Below are positions 52,218 through 62,950 of a stretch of DNA of 64,000 bases, piece by piece. The translations under genes were made by a program, and so were the position numbers. Positions within the stretch are counted from its first letter, which is position 1; each line of letters begins with the position of its first letter. The stretch lies in the NCBI GenBank assembly GCA_002433025.1, contig DJGZ01000032.1, positions 1-64,000 of the forward strand, in the 5' to 3' direction. The notes below the pieces were generated by a model. The model worked only from the letters and a program-made list of their open reading frames with translations. It had not been told where the DNA came from and did no database searches. The DNA is from Bacteroidales bacterium UBA5833. GTDB taxonomy: Bacteria; Bacteroidota; Bacteroidia; Bacteroidales; Lentimicrobiaceae.

Positions 52218-55200
52218 ATGAATCCATTTCGTTTAGTTTTCAGTTTAATTCTGACACTGTACCTGATTTTCTCTAAGGGGAATTTATCTGCGCAGTATTT
52301 CGTGAAGTGGACTAAGCCCTACTCCGGATTTTCAGCAGATTACAATACTGAACGCTCCTGGCTGCAATGCGAATCCTGCTACAACACTGAAGAATCCGGC
52401 TTGCCCGTCTTCAGCTTTTATGCTGAAGGTTATTTCAATGATCTTCCTGAACTGAAATTTACTGCCATGCAATATGCTGAGCTGACGGTGGCTGAAAAAA
52501 AAGCTTTTAATCAGTCGGATTCAGCTAACTGGTCAGGTGAACCTGATTATAATGCCAGTATAGTATACGACCGGGGTGAAGGCAGGCTCTTGATAAATTT
52601 AATTCCGCTCAGAAGGAACAAGATGACCGGAGTAGTTGAAAAGCTGATAGCTTTTGATCTGAAAGTTGAAGGAGGCAATGCGAGAAGCGAAACGGAATCC
52701 AGGCACTATGCTGTTTCTTCTGTGCTTTCTAAGGGAGATTGGTACAGGATTGCTGTGAAACAGACAGGTATTCAACAGCTTACGTATAGTGATCTATCTG
52801 CTGTGGGTCTGGTGGTGAATGGTCTTCCTTCATCGGGCATCAGGGTTCATGGGTACGGAGGAGGTATGCTGCCTGAAAGGGCAGGTGCATCACGATATGA
52901 TGATCTGCCGGAGGTGCCGGTCATGGTGATTGATGGCGGAGATGGCAAATTTGATCCGGGCGATTATATTCTTTTTTATGGACAGGGTCCCCTGGCATGG
53001 AAGTATAATATGCAATCCGGGCTGTTTGAACATAAGCCCCATCTTTATTCAGATGAATCTTATTATTTTATTACGACAGGCTCTACCCCCGGCAGGCGAA
53101 TTCCTGAATTTCCGCAGCCTCAGTCGGGAGTGCCCACCGTCGTAAGCTCCTTTGATTTTTATGATGTATATCACCCTGACGAGGTAAACCTCATCAAATC
53201 GGGTAAGGAGTGGTTCGGTGATATTTTCGATCTGATTTCTTCTCGTGACTACACGTTTAAATCCTTTGTACCTGAAGCATCCAGGCCGCTTCAGGTCAGG
53301 TTGAGTGCAGCGGCACGTTCAACATCCCCGAGCTCCTTTACGTTAACAGCATCAGGAAAGACATTTAACCTGTTCATTCCTTCGATTATCACGGATTTCA
53401 ATACCAACTATGCCCGGATGTCAACTGAGACCTTTGAAATACAACACAGCGGGAGTTTCAATGGTCTCAAAATCAGTTATAATAAACCGGTTAACAGTGC
53501 TACCGGATGGCTTAACTTTGTTGAAATCAATGCAGTGGCGCGATTAAATTTCGATGGTGGCCAGCTTGCTTTCAGAAAAACCGGGCTGCAGGATGTGGTT
53601 GAATACCGTATAGCGGCTGCCGTATCACCTGACAGGTTATGGGATGTTACCGATCCGTTAAATCCCGGTTTCATCCAGCCTTCGGTTTCTTCAGGCACCC
53701 TTACTTTCAGGGCGCTGGCCGATACACTGAGGGAGTACATCCTGAGTGATGCGTCTTCTTTTATGAAACCTGGTTTTATTGAACGGGTTGTCAATCAGGA
53801 TTTGCATTCAATGGCATCTGCCGATATGGTAATTCTCACTCATCCGCTGTTTGCGGACGAAGCAGCGCGCCTTGCCACTTTTCATAGCCAACACAATGAT
53901 TTAAGCGTTATTGTTGTTCAGCCACAGGCAATTTACAATGAGTTCTCTTCGGGTGCACAGGATATCAGTGCCATCCGCGATTTCATGAAGATGCTATGGC
54001 ATCGCGGCGGTGAAGGAATCAGGCCACGCTTTATGCTGCTTTTCGGTGATGCATCATACGACTATAAGGACAGATTGACAGGCAATACCAATTTTATCCC
54101 CACATTTCAATCCCCTGAGTCGCTTCATCCCGTTACTTCCTATGCCACCGACGATTTTTTCGGATGTATTGACGATAATGAGGGCGGTTTTTCTACCGAC
54201 ATCATGGATATCGGTGTTGGCCGGCTGGTGGTTGCAACACCTGAAGAAGCCCGGATGGCGGTGGATAAAATTATACACTATGCAACCGCTGCCGAATCGG
54301 TACATGGCGACTGGCGGAATGTGATTGCATTTGTTGCCGACGACGGCGATGGTAACGAGCATATGCGGCAGGCTGACCAGATTGCAACCATGATTGACAC
54401 AACTTACAGGAATTATAATATTGATAAAATATTTCTGGATGCTTATCCCCAGATTTCAACTCCCGGCGGGCAGCGGGCCCCGGATGCAACCGCGGCAATC
54501 AACCAGCGGATGGGCAAGGGCGCGCTGATTGTTAATTACACCGGACATGGCGGAGAAACAGGGTGGACGCACGAACGGATTCTGGAAATTTCCGATATCA
54601 ACAGTTGGACCAATTATGACCGTATGCCGGTTTTTATGACAGCAACCTGTGAATTCAGCCGGTATGATGATCCGATCAGGCGATCAGGCGGGGAGCTGGT
54701 GTTTCTGAATCCCCGTGGCGGCGGAATAGCATTGTTTACTACGGCAAGGCCCACTTTTGGTACCCCCAATTTCAATCTTGCACGCAATTTCTACAACATT
54801 GCCCTGAAGCCGGATGGCAATGGTATGCCATTTCTCGGGGATCTCATCAGAATATCAAAGAGGGTGACAGGGTCAGATCCGAACAGCAAGAAGTTTGTGC
54901 TGCTGGGCGATCCTGCCATGAAAATGGCATACCCTGAATATAATGTTTATACAACTGAAATCAATGGACGGTCTGTTAGCGGTGATGCGGATACGCTCAG
55001 GGCGCTCGGCGAAATTACCATCAGCGGAATTGTTGCCGATAATAACAGGAATATTCTTACCGGGTTTAATGGCATTGTCACAGCAATTGTATTTGATAAG
55101 GAAAGCCAGATTAATACTTTTGGCAGTGACGGGGCAACTTCAATGTCGTTTACTGTGAGGAGAAATATAATATACAAAGGGAATGTGATTGTCGAGGATG

Positions 55201-56015
55201 GCCGTTTCAGCTTTACTTTCATTGTCCCACGTGACATCGGGTATCAGTTCGGCCAGGGCAAAATCAGTTATTATGCGACCAACGGAGAGCAGGATGCTGC
55301 CGGGTACTACAATGACATTGTGATTGGGGGGATCAGCAACAAGAACCTTGATGATTATGATGGGCCGGAGATTTCGATCTTTATAAACAACACTGATTTC
55401 AGGCCGGGTGGATTTACCGATGAAAATCCGGTAATGCTTGCCATGCTAAGGGATGTCAGCGGAATCAACACCATTGGCAACGGTATAGGCCATGATATTG
55501 TTGCAATCCTTGACGGCAAAACAGATAGTCCGTATATTCTGAATGAGTATTATCAATCGGATCTGAATACTTATCAGAGCGGAAAGGTTGTATTTCCGTT
55601 TAGAAATCTTTCGCCGGGCTTGCATACCCTCAGGTTGAAAGCCTGGGATGTTAACAATAATTCTGCAGATGCCAGCATTACCTTTTATGTTGTTTCATCC
55701 GGCGAGATGGTGATCGGAAGCTTCGATGCTTATCCCAATCCTATGAGTGACTTTACCAGGTTTGAGTTTGACCACAATCAGTCTGGTCAGAATCTGGAAT
55801 TGACCCTGAGCATCTTTTCATTGTCGGGCGCTTCTGTGGCTGTGCTGAACCGGACGGTTTTCGCGGATGGTTTCCGGACTGCGGCTTTTGAATGGGATGG
55901 ACGCAATAATCAGGGCCGGCAGCTAAACCCTGGTTTTTATTTAGGACGCTTGCAGGTAAAAAGTTCAACCGGACTTCAGGCTTCAAAATCTGTTAAAATT
56001 GCAATTGTCAGATGA
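52218..56015 (+). CDS. porU: PorU-type C25 (gingipain-family) sortase, copy 1
   Basis: 1265 residues from ATG 52218 (a TTG lies six bases earlier). Signal peptide, a long N-terminal region (SVLSKGDWYRIAVKQTGIQQ, GYGGGMLPERAG), then the C25 protease domain with His777 in YTGHGGETGW and Cys811 in TATCEFSRYD. After Ig-like parts comes a C-terminal domain with AYPNPMSDFTRFEF and GFYLGRLQVKSS, a T9SS/FlgD-like sorting domain. PorU removes sorting domains from exported cargo and joins it to anionic lipopolysaccharide. A near-identical architecture follows in the next gene; either could be the housekeeping sortase. Confidence 0.9.
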   Translation: MNPFRLVFSLILTLYLIFSKGNLSAQYFVKWTKPYSGFSADYNTERSWLQCESCYNTEESGLPVFSFYAEGYFNDLPELKFTAMQYAELTVAEKKAFNQSDSANWSGEPDYNASIVYDRGEGRLLINLIPLRRNKMTGVVEKLIAFDLKVEGGNARSETESRHYAVSSVLSKGDWYRIAVKQTGIQQLTYSDLSAVGLVVNGLPSSGIRVHGYGGGMLPERAGASRYDDLPEVPVMVIDGGDGKFDPGDYILFYGQGPLAWKYNMQSGLFEHKPHLYSDESYYFITTGSTPGRRIPEFPQPQSGVPTVVSSFDFYDVYHPDEVNLIKSGKEWFGDIFDLISSRDYTFKSFVPEASRPLQVRLSAAARSTSPSSFTLTASGKTFNLFIPSIITDFNTNYARMSTETFEIQHSGSFNGLKISYNKPVNSATGWLNFVEINAVARLNFDGGQLAFRKTGLQDVVEYRIAAAVSPDRLWDVTDPLNPGFIQPSVSSGTLTFRALADTLREYILSDASSFMKPGFIERVVNQDLHSMASADMVILTHPLFADEAARLATFHSQHNDLSVIVVQPQAIYNEFSSGAQDISAIRDFMKMLWHRGGEGIRPRFMLLFGDASYDYKDRLTGNTNFIPTFQSPESLHPVTSYATDDFFGCIDDNEGGFSTDIMDIGVGRLVVATPEEARMAVDKIIHYATAAESVHGDWRNVIAFVADDGDGNEHMRQADQIATMIDTTYRNYNIDKIFLDAYPQISTPGGQRAPDATAAINQRMGKGALIVNYTGHGGETGWTHERILEISDINSWTNYDRMPVFMTATCEFSRYDDPIRRSGGELVFLNPRGGGIALFTTARPTFGTPNFNLARNFYNIALKPDGNGMPFLGDLIRISKRVTGSDPNSKKFVLLGDPAMKMAYPEYNVYTTEINGRSVSGDADTLRALGEITISGIVADNNRNILTGFNGIVTAIVFDKESQINTFGSDGATSMSFTVRRNIIYKGNVIVEDGRFSFTFIVPRDIGYQFGQGKISYYATNGEQDAAGYYNDIVIGGISNKNLDDYDGPEISIFINNTDFRPGGFTDENPVMLAMLRDVSGINTIGNGIGHDIVAILDGKTDSPYILNEYYQSDLNTYQSGKVVFPFRNLSPGLHTLRLKAWDVNNNSADASITFYVVSSGEMVIGSFDAYPNPMSDFTRFEFDHNQSGQNLELTLSIFSLSGASVAVLNRTVFADGFRTAAFEWDGRNNQGRQLNPGFYLGRLQVKSSTGLQASKSVKIAIVR

Positions 56016-56042
56016 TTGACAGAATATAATATTGACCACAAA

Positions 56043-59000
56043 ATGAAAATAAAATCGCCTTTTCTTGCTTTTTGTTTCGCTGCATTTTCTTTGAGTGTAA
56101 CAGGACAGGTTTCTGTATTAAAATCTCTTGAATGGGGGCGCCCGGCAACCCTCGTGCGGGGTACTGATTCCTCCGTATCTGCGCCTTCATTTAAAGGCGC
56201 ACAGTTCCCTTTTTTGCCCGAAAGCAATGTGCCCGCATTTGTTGAGCGATTCCGGCTGCCTGAAGGGCATCGTTTGGAAGGGGTTGAGCTATCGGGTGAG
56301 AAGCTTGTTCCGCTTACGGATGCTGACAGGATTCTGTTGGCAGGAGAAGAGCTGCCAAAGCAACTGACACCTAAGGTAGAGGTGATGTTCGAAAACGGCA
56401 GGCCCTGGGCCATGGTTACCATGGTGCCTTTTACTTTTGAGCCGGCTTCGGGGCAAACCATGAAATTGTCGGAATTCCGGCTTGATATTCTCACTGCCCC
56501 GGAAGCAGCATCTGCAAAAAATGAACGTAGCTATGCATTGAATTCCGTGCTGGCTTCGGGTGACTGGTATAAGATATACATTAATGAAACCGGGATATAC
56601 CGTTTAACATATAATGATCTGAAGAGTCTGGGAATCAATGTAAACGGTTTAAATCCTGATATGATCCGCATTTTCGGGAATGGCGGCCGCATGCTTCCTG
56701 AGGGGGCCGGTAGCAACAGGATTGATGATCTGGCTGAGAATGCCATAAAAGTGGTAACGGCTAGCCCCGGTGTTTTTGCACAGGGTGATTATGTTCTTTT
56801 TTATGGTCAGGGCACGCTGGCGTGGAATATGAATCCGTTTTCAGCACGAATGGAGCATCTCAAACATCCATATGCGGATGAAGCCTGCTATTTTGTTACA
56901 ATCGGTCCGGTTGCCGGCAAAAGGATTATTGACGGTGCAGAGCCGGAGGGAGAGCCGAATTTTTATTCTTCAGAATTTATGGATTACAGGGTTCATGAGA
57001 ATGATAACGTAAGCCTGATCAAGAGCGGAAGAAAATGGTTCGGTGAAAAACTGGATTTCTATACCAGAACGTTTACTATCCCTTCTTTTCAGTTTACTGA
57101 GCCGGTAGCAAATGAAACAGCCCTTGTTCGTTATGGATTGGCAGGCAGGTCATTGGCAGGGCAGATTTCTTTCAACATCCTGGTTAATGGCGAGCAGGTA
57201 GCAAGCAGTTCATTGTCAAAAATTGTTTCTGATTGGGACTATGTTAGAGAAGTTACTACAACAGCTTCATTTGTGCCGGGAAGCAGTAAACTCGATGTGC
57301 AGGTCAGATTTAACCCGGTGAGCAGCACCGATTTGGGTTACATAGATTTTGTTTCACTGAATGTCCGCTGCCGGCTGAAGTTTCAGGGAGGGCAGCTTGC
57401 CTTCAGGGACCCGAAAACGGTTTCCGCAGGAAGGATTACTTCCTTTACACTCGATAGCGCAGTTGAAGGGCTTGAGATCTGGGATGTTACCGATCCGGCT
57501 GATGTCAAATTCATTCAACCTTTAAGGGTTGGTAATCAATATACTTTTAAGAGAAGTACTGAAAGGCTGGTTGAAATGATTGCGCATGACAATTCGGGTT
57601 TCAGGCAGGTAAAGCTTGGAGAGAAAGTAAAAAACCAGAATCTGCATTCAACCGGAAATTACGATCTGATTATTGTAGCACATCCTGATTTTAATGCTGA
57701 TGCCGCGCGTTTGGCGGCGGCGCATAATAATAAGGGTGAGATCTCGGCCATCGTTGTGCCCCTCCCCGAAATATACAATGAGTTCTCTTCCGGAATACAG
57801 GACATTACTGCAATCCGTGACTTTATGAAGATGCTTTATGATCGGGGCAGAGAAGCCGGATTCCCCAAATATCTGATGCTTTTTGGTAACGCATCCTACG
57901 ATGTGAAGAACAGGGTTGCCGGGAATTCCATATTTGTTCCCACCTACCAGAGCGAAAACTCCGTTCATCAGGTAAACTCCTTCCTCACAGATGATTATTT
58001 TGGTTTGCTGGACGATGGCGAAGGCGCGCTCAATGCGGCAGGGCTGCTGGATATCGGGGTCGGGCGGCTTCCGGTCAGAAATGCTGAACAGTCAAAGGTA
58101 GTCACGGACAAAATACTGCATTATCTTGGAAATCCGGCTTCCACGCATGGCGATTGGCGCAATGTAATTGTAGTGCCTGCTGATGATGAGAACTGGAATA
58201 CCCACCTGAACCAGGCCGAAAAGCTGATTAACAGCATTGATACCCTGGATCCGGTTTATAACATCGATAAAATTTATTTTGATGCGTATAAAAAGCAATC
58301 GACGCCCGGAGGAGGCCGATATCCGGATGTAAATCGCGAGATTGTGGGCCGCGTAGAAAAAGGTGCGCTGCTGGTGAATTATGTCGGTCATGGCGGTGAG
58401 GTTGGTTGGGCTGATGAAAGAGTACTTGAAATTTCCGACATCAATGCCTGGACCAATTATGAAAGGATGGGAATGTTCTTTACGGCAACCTGTGAGTTCT
58501 CGAGGTTTGACAATCCCCTTCATACCTCGGCCGGTGAACTGGTATTCCTTAATCCGGAAGGAGGGGCAATGTCGATGATTACTACTACCCGCCTGGCTTT
58601 TGCTTCAAGTAATTCGAATCTTAATCTTAGTTTTGCCGATACCTTGTTTGATGCAAGCAGCCATGAAATCCCCCGCCTTGGAGATGTATTGAAGTACACC
58701 AAAAATACCAACGGAAACTCTCCGAACACACGACATCTGACTTTATTTGGTGATCCTTCCATGCGCCTGCCCATCCCCCAACACAGGGTTTATACAACCT
58801 CAATCACCGATGCTGTTACCGGAAAGCCTGCCGATACCCTGTTTGCAAACAGCCTTGTAACAGTTTCGGGGGAAGTAAGGCGTGTTGACGGAACATTAAT
58901 GGATGGCTTTACCGGGGTTTTATATGTGAAAGTTTTTGACAAACCATCAAAAGTTAAAACCCTCGGACAGCATCCCGAAAGTTTTGTTGTCGAGTTCAAG

Positions 59001-59864
59001 GTTCAGAAAAATATTGTATATCAAGGGAAAGCAACAGTCAAAGATGGGAGGTTTACATTTACTTTCCCGGTGCCCAGGGATATTGATTATTCCATCGGCA
59101 ATGGCAAAATAAGCTACTATGCGACAAACGGGTTTGAGGATGCGCATGGGTATTCTGCTGATTTTAAAATCGGCGGATCGGTTGCCCAACAGCAGACAGA
59201 TCTTACTGGTCCGGAAATCCGGCTTTTCCTGAATGATACCAATTTTATTAACGGTGGCATTACAAGCGAAAACCCCAAATTGATTGCTTATCTGTTTGAT
59301 GAGAGCGGGATAAATACGGTTGGTAACGGAATCGGGCATGATATTGTTGCTACCATCGACGGTGACAGCTACGATGGCATTGTACTGAACGACTATTACG
59401 TATCTGATCTTGACAGCTATCAGAGCGGGGTTATTAATTACCAGTATTTTAACCTGCCGGATGGCGATCATACCCTAACCCTGAAAGCCTGGGATGTATT
59501 CAATAACTCAGGCCAGACAAGCATTAATTTTACGGTTAAACGTAAGATAATTCTTGCGGTTGATGAGGTGGTGGCTTATCCGAATCCTTCGGGTGCTGAT
59601 GTATGGTTCCGGTTTGGTCATAATCAGTTTGATGGCAAGTTTGATGTGGAACTGAATGTCTATTCTTCGTCCGGGATGCTTGTGAGGACAATCGGACCCG
59701 AACGGGTGATATCGGAAGGGTATACAGCCGGCAATATCCACTGGGATGGCCGTAACAACGACGGAAGTCCTGCCAGGGCCGGTCTTTACCTCTGCCGTCT
59801 TATGATCCGTGACAGAAACGGATACACTTCAGGGAACACTGTGAAAGTGGTTATGGTCAGGTAA
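56043..59864 (+). CDS. PorU-type C25 sortase, copy 2
   Basis: 1273 residues from ATG 56043; a TTG at 56016 directly abuts the preceding stop but would put nine residues before the signal peptide MKIKSPFLAFCFAAFSLSVT. Same layout as copy 1: N-terminal region (VLASGDWYKIYINETGIYRL), C25 domain with His783 in YVGHGGEVGW and Cys817 in TATCEFSRFD (the same 34-residue spacing), Ig-like parts, and a C-terminal domain with VAYPNPSGADVWFRF. The N-terminal third differs most from copy 1. It may be a second sortase or a secreted C25 protease; the catalytic pair is intact. Confidence 0.88.
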   Translation: MKIKSPFLAFCFAAFSLSVTGQVSVLKSLEWGRPATLVRGTDSSVSAPSFKGAQFPFLPESNVPAFVERFRLPEGHRLEGVELSGEKLVPLTDADRILLAGEELPKQLTPKVEVMFENGRPWAMVTMVPFTFEPASGQTMKLSEFRLDILTAPEAASAKNERSYALNSVLASGDWYKIYINETGIYRLTYNDLKSLGINVNGLNPDMIRIFGNGGRMLPEGAGSNRIDDLAENAIKVVTASPGVFAQGDYVLFYGQGTLAWNMNPFSARMEHLKHPYADEACYFVTIGPVAGKRIIDGAEPEGEPNFYSSEFMDYRVHENDNVSLIKSGRKWFGEKLDFYTRTFTIPSFQFTEPVANETALVRYGLAGRSLAGQISFNILVNGEQVASSSLSKIVSDWDYVREVTTTASFVPGSSKLDVQVRFNPVSSTDLGYIDFVSLNVRCRLKFQGGQLAFRDPKTVSAGRITSFTLDSAVEGLEIWDVTDPADVKFIQPLRVGNQYTFKRSTERLVEMIAHDNSGFRQVKLGEKVKNQNLHSTGNYDLIIVAHPDFNADAARLAAAHNNKGEISAIVVPLPEIYNEFSSGIQDITAIRDFMKMLYDRGREAGFPKYLMLFGNASYDVKNRVAGNSIFVPTYQSENSVHQVNSFLTDDYFGLLDDGEGALNAAGLLDIGVGRLPVRNAEQSKVVTDKILHYLGNPASTHGDWRNVIVVPADDENWNTHLNQAEKLINSIDTLDPVYNIDKIYFDAYKKQSTPGGGRYPDVNREIVGRVEKGALLVNYVGHGGEVGWADERVLEISDINAWTNYERMGMFFTATCEFSRFDNPLHTSAGELVFLNPEGGAMSMITTTRLAFASSNSNLNLSFADTLFDASSHEIPRLGDVLKYTKNTNGNSPNTRHLTLFGDPSMRLPIPQHRVYTTSITDAVTGKPADTLFANSLVTVSGEVRRVDGTLMDGFTGVLYVKVFDKPSKVKTLGQHPESFVVEFKVQKNIVYQGKATVKDGRFTFTFPVPRDIDYSIGNGKISYYATNGFEDAHGYSADFKIGGSVAQQQTDLTGPEIRLFLNDTNFINGGITSENPKLIAYLFDESGINTVGNGIGHDIVATIDGDSYDGIVLNDYYVSDLDSYQSGVINYQYFNLPDGDHTLTLKAWDVFNNSGQTSINFTVKRKIILAVDEVVAYPNPSGADVWFRFGHNQFDGKFDVELNVYSSSGMLVRTIGPERVISEGYTAGNIHWDGRNNDGSPARAGLYLCRLMIRDRNGYTSGNTVKVVMVR

Positions 59865-59869
59865 AATCT

Positions 59870-60769
59870 ATGATTTTCACAATTGGTGAATGCCTGCTTG
59901 ATATCTTATTCAAAAACGGACAACCGGAATGGTCCTGCCCGGGCGGCAGTATGCTCAATTCCGCTGTATCACTTGGCAGATATGGTGAGCCTGTTGCGTT
60001 TGTCTCAGAAACGGGAAATGACCGGATCGGGGACCTGATCCATCATTTTCTTTCGGAAAACTGTGTAAGTACAAACTACTTAATAGAGTATGAAGGGAAG
60101 AGCACGCTGGCACTGGCTTTTCTCGACGATCGCGGTGATGCTGACTATCAGTTTTATCATCAGTTGCCAACTGTCGCCCCTGAGTTCAGATTGCCTGATT
60201 TCTACCCGGCTGATTTGCTGATTTTTGGTTCCTATTATTCCATATCAGACAGAAATCAGGGCAATATCGAAAGGTTTGTCCGCAGGGCGGTTGATTCAGG
60301 TGCCCATGTCTTATACGATCCAAATTTCAGGAAGCCACACCTTGATAGCCTGCCTGAAACCATCTCAGCCATTATTAGAAATATTTCGATGGCAGACCTT
60401 GTGCGTGCCTCACATGAAGATATGTACCTGATTGCAGGTGCGGAGAATGGTCTGCAAGCCTATGATTTTGTTAGGGAATCAGGATGCAAGCTGCTGGTTT
60501 ATACACGGAACCGGGAAGGCGTGGATTTGTTTACGCCTTGGTTTACAAAACATTATCATGTTCCGGTTGTGCCCGTTGTCAGCACTGTTGGTGCGGGGGA
60601 TAGCTTCAATGCAGGATTGGCATCTGTAATCCATCATCATGGAAATATTTTGCCCGATAAAGTTTTTTGGGATGAAGCAATCGGGAGGGCGATTATCTTT
60701 GCAGCAGAGGTGTGCGGCAGCCGGGAGAATTTCATTGGCTGGCAGGGTGCCCCTCCTTACCGGATATGA
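59870..60769 (+). CDS. PfkB-family carbohydrate kinase (fructokinase-like)
   Basis: 299 residues. IFTIGECLLDILFKNGQPEW and GGSMLNSAVSLGRYG at the start, and the PfkB C-terminal signature STVGAGDSFNAGLASVI with the catalytic Asp. It phosphorylates a sugar with ATP; sequence suggests the fructokinase branch but the substrate is not certain. It starts 5 bases after porU copy 2 and overlaps the next gene by four bases. Confidence 0.92.
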   Translation: MIFTIGECLLDILFKNGQPEWSCPGGSMLNSAVSLGRYGEPVAFVSETGNDRIGDLIHHFLSENCVSTNYLIEYEGKSTLALAFLDDRGDADYQFYHQLPTVAPEFRLPDFYPADLLIFGSYYSISDRNQGNIERFVRRAVDSGAHVLYDPNFRKPHLDSLPETISAIIRNISMADLVRASHEDMYLIAGAENGLQAYDFVRESGCKLLVYTRNREGVDLFTPWFTKHYHVPVVPVVSTVGAGDSFNAGLASVIHHHGNILPDKVFWDEAIGRAIIFAAEVCGSRENFIGWQGAPPYRI

Positions 60770-61326
60770 TAAAAAAATACATTGCATCATTCCTTTTGAA
60801 AATCCTTGGCTGGCGCATTGTGGGGAATATTCCCGAAGGCGCCGGAAAGTGTGTGGTTATGATGGCGCCGCATACGGCAAATATAGATTTCTTTTACGGC
60901 TGGCTGGGTTATACAAGCCTTGGTCATAAGTCTTATTTTCTGATTAAAAAGGAAGCCTTCAACTGGTTTACCGGCAGAATTCTGCGTGCCATGGGGGGCA
61001 TCCCGGTCGACAGGGGGCACAGCTCCAATATTGTTCATCAGTTGACCGAGGTATTTCAAAGGAAAGAAAAGATGATTCTTACCATTACTCCTGAGGGCAC
61101 CAGAAAACTGAACCGGAATTGGAAACGCGGGTTTTATTTTATTGCCGAGAACTCAAATGTTCCGGTAGTTATGGGATTCCTGGATTACAAAACCAAAGAA
61201 GGGGGGTTTGGCCCTTCTTTTATGCCTTCGGGAAATTATGATGAAGATTTCAGCATGATCAGGCAATTTTATAAGGATAAACAACCCCGCCATCCTGAAA
61301 AATTCTCCCTTCCGCCTGAAAAATGA
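60766..61326 (+). CDS. Lysophospholipid (PlsC-like) acyltransferase
   Basis: 186 residues from ATG 60766, which makes an ATGA overlap with the kinase stop; the ATG at 60712 lies inside the kinase. HTANIDFFYG is the HX4D catalytic motif, followed by GGIPVDRG, TPEGTRKLNR (substrate-binding) and VPVVMGFLDYK. Short for PlsC but typical of a small Bacteroidota LPLAT group. It acylates lysophosphatidate or a related lipid at the membrane; the exact acceptor is unknown. Confidence 0.9.
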   Translation: MIKKYIASFLLKILGWRIVGNIPEGAGKCVVMMAPHTANIDFFYGWLGYTSLGHKSYFLIKKEAFNWFTGRILRAMGGIPVDRGHSSNIVHQLTEVFQRKEKMILTITPEGTRKLNRNWKRGFYFIAENSNVPVVMGFLDYKTKEGGFGPSFMPSGNYDEDFSMIRQFYKDKQPRHPEKFSLPPEK

Positions 61327-61394
61327 TCAGATAGGTTATCGAAAAGTGAAACTGATAGGTTTAATCCGGATGAAAATCCATTAATCATTAAAGA

Positions 61395-62507
61395 ATGAAA
61401 AGAAAAATTTTTCTGTTGTTTTTCCTCTTTTCAGGTTTATATGCCGGTCTGAATGCACAGGATGGCGCACGTCGTAACTTCAATATTCCGGATATTCCGG
61501 GATATCATACGTTAAAGTGTGATTTTCATATTCACACGGTTTTTTCTGACGGGCTTGTGTGGCCGACACTAAGGGTTGTTGAAGCCTGGCAGGAAGGATT
61601 GGATGTGATTGCCATTACAGACCATATTGAATATAAACCTTTTAAATATGATGTTAATCCTGACCTGAACCGCCCTTACCAACTGGCCGCTGAAAAAGCA
61701 GAAAAGCTTGGTGTAATGCTGATACAGGGCGGGGAAATAACCCGGAAAATGCCTCCGGGACATTCCAATGCCTTGTTCCTGGATGATGTGAACCGATTGG
61801 ATACGGTAAAGTGGGAAGACGCGTTCGCTGAAGCGAAAAAGCAGGGCGCTTTCATATTCTGGAACCATCCCGGATGGAAAGCCCAGCAACCGGATACCAC
61901 CATCTGGTTTGATGAACACACCGGATTAATGAACCAGGGGATGTTGCATGGGATTGAAATAGTTAACTATAAGGAATACTACCCTGCTGCTTTTGCCTGG
62001 GCGTTGGAAAAGGACCTTACCTTACTCGGGAATTCAGATATTCATGGAGCAACTGCCCAGGAATACAATCCGGCGCAGGGGGAGAAGCGGCCTATGACCA
62101 TCGTATTTGCCAGAGAACGGACTGTTAAAGGTGTTAAGGATGCACTTTTCGAAAAAAGGACTGTGGTTTTGTTCGATGGCGATCTGTATGGGCGTGAAGA
62201 ATGGTTGAAACGATTGTTTGCTGCCTGTACCGGGCAGGAGAATAATGCCAGAGCCTCAGTGAACAATACCAGAAGTGTTTTTGTGACCAACTACAGCGGA
62301 ATTGATTTTCATCTGATTCCCGGGAAAGAGGCGCGGACTTATGGGTTGATCTATCCATTGAATTTGCCCGCTTATTCTACTATTGAGCTGTCCATTAAAT
62401 TTAAAGGTGATGCTGCTGCAGTGCAGGGCTCACTTCCGCTCGGTTTTGTGGTAGAGAATGCTTTTATTGCGCCCGGCAAGTCTTTGAATACAACAATCAG
62501 GTTTTAG
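61395..62507 (+). CDS. PHP-domain phosphodiesterase (Sb-PDE-like), exported
   Basis: 370 residues with a signal peptide (IFLLFFLFSGLYAGLNAQ). PHP-domain metal motifs: CDFHIHTVFSDG (His-x-His), AITDHIEYKP, GGEITR, FWNHPGWK and NSDIHG. The family, called Sb-PDE-like in Bacteroidota, hydrolyses phosphodiesters in the periplasm. The C-terminal 100 residues form a separate beta-rich domain. Monocistronic by spacing. Confidence 0.88.
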   Translation: MKRKIFLLFFLFSGLYAGLNAQDGARRNFNIPDIPGYHTLKCDFHIHTVFSDGLVWPTLRVVEAWQEGLDVIAITDHIEYKPFKYDVNPDLNRPYQLAAEKAEKLGVMLIQGGEITRKMPPGHSNALFLDDVNRLDTVKWEDAFAEAKKQGAFIFWNHPGWKAQQPDTTIWFDEHTGLMNQGMLHGIEIVNYKEYYPAAFAWALEKDLTLLGNSDIHGATAQEYNPAQGEKRPMTIVFARERTVKGVKDALFEKRTVVLFDGDLYGREEWLKRLFAACTGQENNARASVNNTRSVFVTNYSGIDFHLIPGKEARTYGLIYPLNLPAYSTIELSIKFKGDAAAVQGSLPLGFVVENAFIAPGKSLNTTIRF

Positions 62508-62907
62508 ACATTGATTATACTGGCGCCAATCGCGTTATTTTTTTGTTAAAATTGCGCTTGCCGAAGAATCATTATTTTAAATTAGGTATTCGCGATCATG
62601 CTAAATATCAATGAATAATCATTTACATTTACGATAAGCCTGAGGTTCTCGATTAGAAAATTCCTTCACAATTTATACCTGCTTACCTTTTAATATCGGG
62701 CTTTTTATAAACATATTGTTACACTTGTGCGTTTATTCAGGCGTTTCAGGGAGTAATGCTTCCGAAACGGCTGGTTTGCGGGTCTTGCGATGTTGCAGGT
62801 GACTTTTTTAAGAATTTGCAATAAATCATTGTATTGACCGGAATGTCGGAGAGTCATAGTTTTTTATAAAAAACTTGTGGTAAACACAAGAATTAATGTA
62901 AAAAAAC
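62508..62907. other. Intergenic region before the second polysaccharide locus
   Basis: 400 AT-rich bases past the phosphodiesterase gene with no convincing gene; no clear terminator was found. The promoter and leader of the next unit follow at 62908. Confidence 0.4.
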
Positions 62908-62937
62908 TTGACTTTCAATTATTAATGAGTATATTTG
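62908..62937 (+). promoter_or_regulatory. Promoter of the second polysaccharide locus
   Basis: -33 TTG (62908-62910), 19-base spacer, then TATATTTG (62930-62937), a full match to TAnnTTTG. Start of transcription is expected near 62944, leaving a 5' leader of about 113 bases. Confidence 0.7.
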
Positions 62938-62950
62938 TTACTCGATTTCT

